40,893 nt of DNA from Armatimonadota bacterium (GTDB lineage: Bacteria; Sysuimicrobiota; Sysuimicrobiia; Sysuimicrobiales; Humicultoraceae): the NCBI GenBank assembly GCA_031081715.1, contig JAVHMA010000029.1, forward strand, positions 1 through 40,893, in the 5' to 3' direction. The position numbers were made by a program, and so were the translations under genes. Position 1 is the first letter of the stretch. The number at the start of each line of letters is the position of its first letter. The notes under the pieces were generated by a model that was given only the letters and a program-made list of their open reading frames with translations, did no database searches and was not told the DNA's origin. Shown here piece by piece: positions 36,168 through 40,893 of this stretch.

Positions 36168-36569
36168 CTAGCGGCGCGCCAGGGAGACGACGACCGAGGC
36201 CGGCGTCGCCTGCACCGAGGTCACGCCCGAGGGCACCTGGATGCGGAGGTTCACGCGGTGCCGGCCCGGCCCGAGCGCGCTCACATCGGCCACCGCCTGA
36301 ACGTCGGAGGCGCGCACCGAGAGCACGGCATCCGCCGGCCATCGCATCTCCACGTCCACTCCCGGCGGCTCGGCGACCGCGGTCCAGCCCTCGGCGAGCC
36401 CGGCGAAGACCACCTCGACGTTGGACAGGCGGAGCGAGGCGACCGCCCCACCGTCACCCGGGGGCCGCACCGCGGTGTTCACGTAGTACCACATAGTGAC
36501 GGCGATCGCCAGGGAGAGGAGCAGCAGGCGAGCCCGCTCGGAGCCGACCGCGGAGAGCCGGGCCCTCAT
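36168..36569 (-). CDS. cdaR: YbbR-domain regulator of diadenylate cyclase (short CdaR)
   Basis: The 133-residue protein starts at ATG 36569, overlapping the cdaA stop (ATGA). It has one N-terminal membrane helix (about 13-30) and then only about one extracellular YbbR domain (SNVEVVFAGLAEGWTAV, RASDVQAVADVSALGPG). The usual Firmicutes CdaR has three or four YbbR domains, so this is a short version. CdaR modulates CdaA activity. The order cdaA-cdaR-glmM supports the assignment more than the sequence alone. Confidence 0.85.
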   Translation of the reverse strand: MRARLSAVGSERARLLLLSLAIAVTMWYYVNTAVRPPGDGGAVASLRLSNVEVVFAGLAEGWTAVAEPPGVDVEMRWPADAVLSVRASDVQAVADVSALGPGRHRVNLRIQVPSGVTSVQATPASVVVSLARR

Positions 36570-37372
36570 GCCGTCGGCTGGGTGCGCCGCCAGGGCCACA
36601 GCACCGGCATGCGGCCGCCCCCCTGCGCCAGGAGCTCCAGCAGCGCGACCTTGAGTTCCTCCTCGGAGAGCCCGCGGGTGAGGCGGCCGTCGCGGGCCAG
36701 CGAGATGCCCCCGCTCTCCTCGGAGACCACCACCGCGATCGCGTCGGTCGCCTCGCTGATGCCCACGGCCGCGCGGTGCCGCGTCCCCAGCGTCCGCGAG
36801 AGGTGCGGGTTCTCCGAGAGAGGCAGCAGGCAGCTCGCCGCCATCAGGCGGTTGCCGCGGAGCACCACGGCGCCGTCGTGCAGCGGGGTGTTGGGGAAGA
36901 AGATCGTGATGAGGAGCTGCACGCTGACCAGGGCGTCCACCTTGATGCCCGACTCCACCACGTCGTTGAGCCCGGTGCGGCGCTCGAGCACGATCAGCGC
37001 GCCCGTGCGCCGGCCCGAGAGGATCCGGCAGGCGCGGGCGACGTCGTTGACCAGCCGGATCGTTTCCTCGCGACCTAGCCCCCCTCCCACGCCCTGGACG
37101 AACGTCCCGCCGCGCCCGAGCTGCTCCAGCATCCGGCGTAGCTCGGGCTGGAAGATCACCAGCAGGGCCAGCGGGATGGCCAGGGTGAGGTACGACAGCA
37201 CCCACTGCAGGGTGTTGAGTTTCAGCACACGGCTGGCGGTGTAGACGAGGAAGAGCACGACCAGGCCGCTGGCGAGCTGCACGGCGCGCGTCCCGCGCAC
37301 CAGGAGCAGCACCTGGTAGATCAGGATCGTCACGATGACGATGTCGAGCGCGTCAACCGGCCGGATCTGCAT
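36566..37372 (-). CDS. cdaA: Diadenylate cyclase, membrane type (c-di-AMP synthase)
   Basis: CdaA makes cyclic di-AMP, a second messenger for potassium/osmotic and cell-wall homeostasis. Three N-terminal helices (about 8-26, 33-50, 57-74) precede a DisA_N domain with GALIVLERRTGL, the DGA motif PLHDGAVV and the RHR motif in GTRHRAAVGISEATDA. ATG 37372 lies 23 bases after argF, so the cdaA-cdaR-glmM genes may be read from the argF promoter as well as from an unseen one. Confidence 0.97.
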   Translation of the reverse strand: MQIRPVDALDIVIVTILIYQVLLLVRGTRAVQLASGLVVLFLVYTASRVLKLNTLQWVLSYLTLAIPLALLVIFQPELRRMLEQLGRGGTFVQGVGGGLGREETIRLVNDVARACRILSGRRTGALIVLERRTGLNDVVESGIKVDALVSVQLLITIFFPNTPLHDGAVVLRGNRLMAASCLLPLSENPHLSRTLGTRHRAAVGISEATDAIAVVVSEESGGISLARDGRLTRGLSEEELKVALLELLAQGGGRMPVLWPWRRTQPTA

Positions 37373-37395
37373 CGCCTTGCCGCCACGTGTCGTCG

Positions 37396-38322
37396 TTAGA
37401 GTATCATCGCGAGCAGGGCCTTCTGTGCGTGCATGCGGTTCTCCGCCTGATCGTAGACGATGGCCCGCGGCCCGTCGAGGACGTCATCGGTGATCTCCTC
37501 CCCGCGGTGGGCCGGCAGGCAGTGCATCACCACGGCCGTCGGCCGCGCCGCCTCCAGCAGCCCCGCGTTCACCTGGTAGGGGCGGAAGATGCGGGCGCGC
37601 TCCTCCCGCTCCGCCTCCTGTCCCATGCTCGCCCAGACGTCGGTGTAGACCACATCAGCGCCCCTGGCGGCCTCGCGCGCGTCGCCGGTCAGCGTGACGG
37701 ACCCGCCGGTCGCCGCGGCGATCTCGCGTGCCCGGGCCACCACCGCCGCGGCCGGCTGGTAGCCCTGGGGGGTGGCAACCGTCACCGTCATGCCCACCTT
37801 GGCCGCGGCGAGCAGCAGCGAGTGGCAGACGTTGTTGCCGTCGCCGACCCAGGCCAGGCGTACCTCGCCCAGGCGCGGGAACCGCTCGGCGATCGTGAGC
37901 AGGTCGCCGAGCGCCTGGCAGGGGTGCTCGTGGTCGGAGAGCCCGTTGATCACCGGCACCACCGCGGCCTCCGCCAGGCCCGTCACCGTGGCATGCGCGA
38001 ACGTGCGCGCCATGATCCCGTCGGCCATGCGCTCCAAGTTCCGGGCGGCGTCCGGGATCGCCTCCCGCACGCCGAGCTGGATATCCTGCGGGCCCAGGTA
38101 GACGGCCATCCCTCCCATCTGGAACATGCCCACTTCGAAGCTGACGCGGGTCCTCAGCGACGGCTTCTCGAAGATCATGGCCAGGGTCTTACCCGCCAGC
38201 AGGGCCGGCCGGTCCCCGGCGGCGCACCGCCCCTTGAGCTCGCGCGCGAAGCCGATGAGGCCCGAAAACTCCTCCGGGGTCAGATCGTCCACGGACAGAT
38301 AGTCGCGTCCACGCAGGCGCAT
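37396..38322 (-). CDS. argF: Ornithine carbamoyltransferase
   Basis: ArgF makes citrulline from ornithine and carbamoyl phosphate. The 308 residues carry the carbamoyl-phosphate site FEKPSLRTRVSFE (SxRTR), DHEHPCQALGDLLTI, the ornithine-specific DVWASMGQE and the catalytic HCLPAHRGEEI. The ATG at 38322 has AAGGAGGAGGG upstream. The promoter carries ArgR-like boxes. No other arg gene is in the window. Confidence 0.96.
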   Translation of the reverse strand: MRLRGRDYLSVDDLTPEEFSGLIGFARELKGRCAAGDRPALLAGKTLAMIFEKPSLRTRVSFEVGMFQMGGMAVYLGPQDIQLGVREAIPDAARNLERMADGIMARTFAHATVTGLAEAAVVPVINGLSDHEHPCQALGDLLTIAERFPRLGEVRLAWVGDGNNVCHSLLLAAAKVGMTVTVATPQGYQPAAAVVARAREIAAATGGSVTLTGDAREAARGADVVYTDVWASMGQEAEREERARIFRPYQVNAGLLEAARPTAVVMHCLPAHRGEEITDDVLDGPRAIVYDQAENRMHAQKALLAMIL

Positions 38323-38391
38323 GCCCTCCTCCTTGTACGGTCCCCTGCTCGCGGGGAATGGTTCGCAGGCGGCGGGGCACCCGCCGCGCGG

Positions 38392-38429
38392 TACGAATAA
38401 TCATACATCTAAATGGATAAGCATGCAAT
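38392..38429 (-). promoter_or_regulatory. Tandem ARG boxes (putative ArgR/AhrC operator)
   Basis: Two minus-strand sites resemble TGAATWWWWATTCA: TGCATGCTTATCCA (38427-38414, 10 of 14) and TGTATGATTATTCG (38407-38394, 11 of 14). Their starts are 20 bases apart, equal to two 18-bp boxes with a 2-bp gap. They cover the -35 and the -10 of argF, a repressing position. This AT-rich stretch stands out in the GC-rich window. Confidence 0.55.
38400..38428 (-). promoter_or_regulatory. Predicted argF promoter
   Basis: TTGCAT (38428-38423) and TATGAT (38405-38400) are separated by 17 bases on the minus strand; the -10 matches consensus at five of six positions and the -35 at three. The start would be near 38393, leaving a 70-base leader that can form a GC hairpin around 38365-38385. 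Confidence 0.6.
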
Positions 38430-38483
38430 GCGAATGGCGCCCGGTGCGCCCCGGACGTTCGCCGACGGGCACCCCCATCGCCG

Positions 38484-39800
38484 CTAGCGCCCCGGGTGGG
38501 GCAGTCCCGCGGCCCAGCGGGCGACCAGGTCCCCCAGCGTCGGCGAGGACCGGTCCTCGAGCTCGTAGCGCGCGCGCACCACCGGGGCGCGCAGCCGCAG
38601 CAGGCGTCCCAGGTCCGCGGGCGTGCCCAGGACCACCACCTCGGGCGCCGCGCGGTTGATGGTGGCCTCCAGGTCCCGGAGCTGCGCCGCGTCGTAGCCC
38701 ATCGCCGGCAGGACCGGCCCGAGGTGCGGGTAGTGCGCGAATGCCTCGCGTACGCGGCCCACCGCGGCCTCGCGCACATCCACCACCCGGGCGCCCGCGG
38801 CCACCGCGGCCAGGAAGCCCGCGCCGTGGGGCATCTCGCCATGGGTGAGCGTCGGGCCGTCCTCCACGACGACCACGCGGCGGCCGACGACCCGCTCGGG
38901 CGCCTCGAGGACCGGCGGCATCGCGGCCTCGACGACGGTGGCCGCGGGGTTCGCGCGCGCCACCGCCGCGCGCACGGCGCGCACGCCCTCGGGCGGCGCG
39001 GTGTCCACCTTCGCGATAACCACGACGTGCGCCATGCGGAGGTTGGCCTCGCCGGGATGGTAGCGCGTCTCGTGGCCCGGCCGGTGCGGGTCGGCGAGCA
39101 CGATGTGCAGGTCGGGCCAGACGAACGGGAAGTCGTTGTTGCCGCCGTCCCAGACCAGGACGTCCGCCTCGGCCTCGGCGGCGCGGATGACCTCGGCGTA
39201 GTCGACGCCGGCGAACACCGGCGTGCCGCGTGCCAGGTGCGGCTCGTACTCCTCGCGTTCCTCCACGGTCACGCCGGCGCGGTCGAGGTCGGCGTCCGAC
39301 GCGAACCGCTGGATGCGCTGCGCGACCAGGTCGCCGTAGGCCATCGGGTGGCGCACGACCGCGGGCCGGCGCCCCAGCGCGCGCAGCCGGGCCGTCACGT
39401 AGCGCGTCGTCGGGCTCTTCCCCGCGCCCGTGCGCACCGCGCAGATTGCCACCACCGGGACGCGGGCGGGCAGCATCGTCTCGCGCGGCCCGAGCAGGCG
39501 GAAGCCGGCCCCGGCGGCCAGTGCCGTCGACGCCAGGTGCATGACGTGCTCGTGGGTGACGTCGCTGTAGGCGAAGATGACCTGCTCGACGGCCTGCTCG
39601 CGCACGAGCGCGGCCAGCCGGTCCTCCTCGACGATCGGGATGCCCTCGGGATAGCGCGGCCCGGCGAGCACCGGCGGGTAGCGCCGCCCCGCGATGTTCG
39701 GGATCTGCGCCGCGGTGAACGCCACGACCTCGGCGTCGGCGCGGTCGCGGAACCAGGTGTTGAAGACGTGGAAGTCGCGGCCACCCGCGCCGAGGATCAC
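38484..39800 (-). CDS. Cyclic 2,3-diphosphoglycerate synthetase-like P-loop protein
   Basis: The chain resembles cPGS of methanogens, which makes the thermoprotective solute cyclic 2,3-diphosphoglycerate, though most bacterial homologues have no proven function. It has VILGAGGRDFHVFNTWFRD near the start, a P-loop in CAVRTGAGKSPTTRYV, VWDGGNNDFPF and a HPGEANLRMAHVV segment. Starting at GTG 39800 gives 438 residues and the conserved N-terminus, but there is no RBS; the frame is open back to 39908 within rpsI, so the start is uncertain. It follows rpsI with a 31-bp gap. A GTPase or other small-molecule ligase role is equally possible. Confidence 0.75.
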   Translation of the reverse strand: MILGAGGRDFHVFNTWFRDRADAEVVAFTAAQIPNIAGRRYPPVLAGPRYPEGIPIVEEDRLAALVREQAVEQVIFAYSDVTHEHVMHLASTALAAGAGFRLLGPRETMLPARVPVVAICAVRTGAGKSPTTRYVTARLRALGRRPAVVRHPMAYGDLVAQRIQRFASDADLDRAGVTVEEREEYEPHLARGTPVFAGVDYAEVIRAAEAEADVLVWDGGNNDFPFVWPDLHIVLADPHRPGHETRYHPGEANLRMAHVVVIAKVDTAPPEGVRAVRAAVARANPAATVVEAAMPPVLEAPERVVGRRVVVVEDGPTLTHGEMPHGAGFLAAVAAGARVVDVREAAVGRVREAFAHYPHLGPVLPAMGYDAAQLRDLEATINRAAPEVVVLGTPADLGRLLRLRAPVVRARYELEDRSSPTLGDLVARWAAGLPHPGR

Positions 39801-39831
39801 GACGCGGGTGCGCGGGGACGCCGGGAGGGGC

Positions 39832-40227
39832 TCAGCGCTTGCTGTACTGAAAGCCCTTGCGCGCCCGCTTGCGCCCGTACTTCTTGCGCTCCTTTTCGCG
39901 GGGGTCACGCGTCAGGAAGCCCCCCTTGCGCAGCGACGGCCGCAGGGCCTCGTCGGTTTCCAGCAGGGCGCGCGCGATGCCGTGCCGCACGGCGCCGGCC
40001 TGCCCGGCGACGCCGCCGCCCGCGACGGTCACCACCACGTCGTACCGGCTGTCGGTGCCGGTGGCGACGAGCGGCTGGCGCACCAGGCTCTGGAGCGGTG
40101 CGGTCGGGAAGTAGGCGTCGAGCGGACGCCCGTTGATCGTGATGGTGCCGGCGCCCGCGCGGAGCTGGACCCGCGCGACGGCCTCCTTGCGGCTTCCGGA
40201 TGCGAGCGCGACGACCTGTGTGGCCAC
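39832..40227 (-). CDS. rpsI: Small ribosomal subunit protein uS9
   Basis: The 131-residue S9 starts at GTG 40227, 18 bases after rplM. It carries SGSRKEAVARVQLRAGAG, ITINGRPLDAYFP, VAGGGVAGQAGAVRHGIARAL and the classic C-terminal tail RKKYGRKRARKGFQYSKR that reaches the P-site tRNA. The pairing with rplM is universal in bacteria. Confidence 0.98.
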   Translation of the reverse strand: MATQVVALASGSRKEAVARVQLRAGAGTITINGRPLDAYFPTAPLQSLVRQPLVATGTDSRYDVVVTVAGGGVAGQAGAVRHGIARALLETDEALRPSLRKGGFLTRDPREKERKKYGRKRARKGFQYSKR

Positions 40228-40245
40228 GTGAGCTCCTCGCTCTCC

Positions 40246-40674
40246 CTAGAGCTGCACCGGCGACGGCTTCTGCGCGGCGTGCGGGTGTGCCGCCCCCCGG
40301 TAAACCTTCAGCTTCTTGAGCAGCGCGCGGCCCTGGCGGGTCTTGGGCAGCATGCCGCGCACGGCCTCGGTGACCACGCGCTCCGGGTGCGTGCGCAACA
40401 GCACCTCGTACGGGGTGGTCTTCAGCCCGCCCGGGTACCCGCTGTGCCGGACCATCTGCTTCTGCTGCAGCTTGCGGCCCGTGAGCCGCACCCCGGCCGC
40501 GTTCACGACGACGACGAAGTCGCCGGTGTCCATGTGGGGCGTAAAGACCGGCTTGTGCTTGCCCCGCAGCAGCGTCGCCACCCTGGCCGCGAGCCGGCCG
40601 AGCACCTTGCCGTCGGCGTCCACCAGGAGCCACCGCCGCTTCACCTCGCCGGCGGCGGGCAGGTACGTCTTCAT
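40246..40674 (-). CDS. rplM: Large ribosomal subunit protein uL13
   Basis: ATG 40674 (GAGG five bases upstream) gives 142 residues, the normal size. Features: [29 protein letters not shown] in pieces, [36 protein letters not shown] and [21 protein letters not shown]. It is the first gene of the rplM-rpsI operon, read from the promoter at 40748-40777. An upstream in-frame extension has no conserved sequence. Confidence 0.98.
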   Translation of the reverse strand: MKTYLPAAGEVKRRWLLVDADGKVLGRLAARVATLLRGKHKPVFTPHMDTGDFVVVVNAAGVRLTGRKLQQKQMVRHSGYPGGLKTTPYEVLLRTHPERVVTEAVRGMLPKTRQGRALLKKLKVYRGAAHPHAAQKPSPVQL

Positions 40675-40747
40675 CGAAGCCTCGCCCGATCGGTGGGATG
40701 CGTCAAGAACGCCGGGGACCATGCGGTCGCCCGGCGGACCACGCGTT

Positions 40748-40777
40748 AGTGTAGTACGCCGTGCGAGCGGGTGTCAA
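40748..40777 (-). promoter_or_regulatory. Predicted strong promoter of rplM-rpsI
   Basis: A perfect TTGACA (40777-40772) and TACACT (40753-40748; four of six) are 18 bases apart on the minus strand. The start would be near 40741, about 67 bases before rplM. That leader is GC-rich, and I saw no convincing attenuator in it. Confidence 0.7.
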
Positions 40778-40800
40778 GGTGTGGCGGCGGCGCGTGTGAA

Positions 40801-40849
40801 CGTTCTGTGATTCTGTCACCCCGTAAGCGTTCAGTGAAAGTGTCACCCC
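40801..40849 (+). repeat. Two 22-bp imperfect direct repeats containing GTGA-N5-TCAC
   Basis: CGTTCTGTGATTCTGTCACC with two more C (40801-40822) and CGTTCAGTGAAAGTGTCACC with two more C (40828-40849) agree at 18 of 22 positions. They are 27 bp apart, start to start. Each contains the inverted repeat GTGA-N5-TCAC (40807-40819 and 40834-40846). They may be transposase-binding sites or tandem operators for the gene that follows. Confidence 0.75.
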
Positions 40850-40873
40850 CCTCCGAAGCCAAAGACAGGAGGC

Positions 40874-40893
40874 ATGGTGACCTTGTCGCAGCA
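40874..40893 (+). CDS. First codons of a gene truncated by the window edge
   Basis: AGGAGG at 40868-40873 precedes ATG 40874 directly and GTG 40877 by four bases; the visible product is MVTLSQ. The close RBS makes GTG 40877 a sensible alternative start. Function cannot be judged from six residues; an IS21 transposase is one option. Confidence 0.4.

Larger units (their letters stand above)
40795..40893 (+). mobile_element. Possible left end of an IS21-like insertion sequence (cut by window edge)
   Basis: From TGTGAACG at 40795 rightward the sequence changes character and carries two related repeats, then GGAGG and an ATG. Multiple repeats inside the terminus ahead of a first gene on the same strand are usual for IS21-type elements, whose IstA often begins MVT. 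Only 20 coding bases are visible, so an ordinary regulated gene is an equal possibility. Confidence 0.3.

Noticed and set aside
38436-38450. GGCGC-CCGGT-GCGCC hairpin after the cPGS-like gene as a terminator
   Set aside because: Only five pairs and no T-run on the minus strand; too weak to list.

Overview
This is a very GC-rich bacterial window (I estimate well above 70% G+C by eye) packed with genes. Almost everything lies on the minus strand. GTG starts are frequent, and many neighbouring genes overlap by four bases (ATGA or GTGA). A cdaA-cdaR-glmM cluster followed by a glmS ribozyme and glmS, a CIRCE/HrcA site on groES-groEL, and the short-form purS/purQ/purL system together point to a Gram-positive-affiliated or deep terrabacterial lineage, perhaps an uncultured thermophile-like phylum. 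I cannot assign it more closely, and no rRNA or tRNA gene is present to help.

Layout from left to right. (1) 1-590 is the 3' part of a DUF92 membrane protein on the plus strand. (2) 618-2620 (minus) is a small operon: a membrane-anchored metzincin-like protease with a striking 11-residue Cys/Trp repeat, a small membrane protein and a secreted c-type cytochrome. (3) 2760-15420 (minus) is a complete IMP/AMP biosynthesis operon, purD-purA-purB-purC-purS-purQ-purL-purF-purM-purN-purH, with a promoter upstream of purD and a hairpin after purH. (4) 15545-16198 is a secreted YceI protein. (5) 16352-18290 is groES-groEL under a vegetative promoter and a CIRCE element. (6) 18393-30184 (minus) is a run of twelve tightly packed genes: nnrDE, alr, pheA, fused pxpB-pxpC, a D-cysteine desulfhydrase-like gene, a DUF2993-like gene, a class I glutamine amidotransferase, nfeD, tsaE, tsaB, rimI and tsaD. 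It combines metabolite repair, amino-acid and cell-wall precursor genes, and the t6A tRNA-modification module. (7) 30240-31314 (plus) is the one loose region. It holds an unidentified candidate structured RNA with a weak promoter, then a decayed acyl-adenylate/CoA ligase-like pseudogene. (8) 31304-33723 (minus) is glmS, a short Trm112 gene and acpS, preceded by a glmS self-cleaving ribozyme (33829-33997). (9) 34060-38322 (minus) is argF-cdaA-cdaR-glmM-wecG, with ArgR-box-like sites over the argF promoter. (10) 38484-40674 (minus) is rplM-rpsI plus a homologue of archaeal cyclic 2,3-diphosphoglycerate synthetase. (11) The right edge (40795-40893, plus) has paired GTGA-N5-TCAC repeats and the first codons of an unseen gene, possibly the end of an insertion sequence.

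Regions 8 and 9 link cell-wall amino-sugar supply (GlmS to GlmM) to cyclic-di-AMP signalling (CdaA/CdaR) and to feedback by glucosamine-6-phosphate through the ribozyme. The least explained items are the Cys-repeat metalloprotease module, the structured RNA at 30315-30500, and the cyclic-diphosphoglycerate-synthetase-like gene beside the ribosomal genes.
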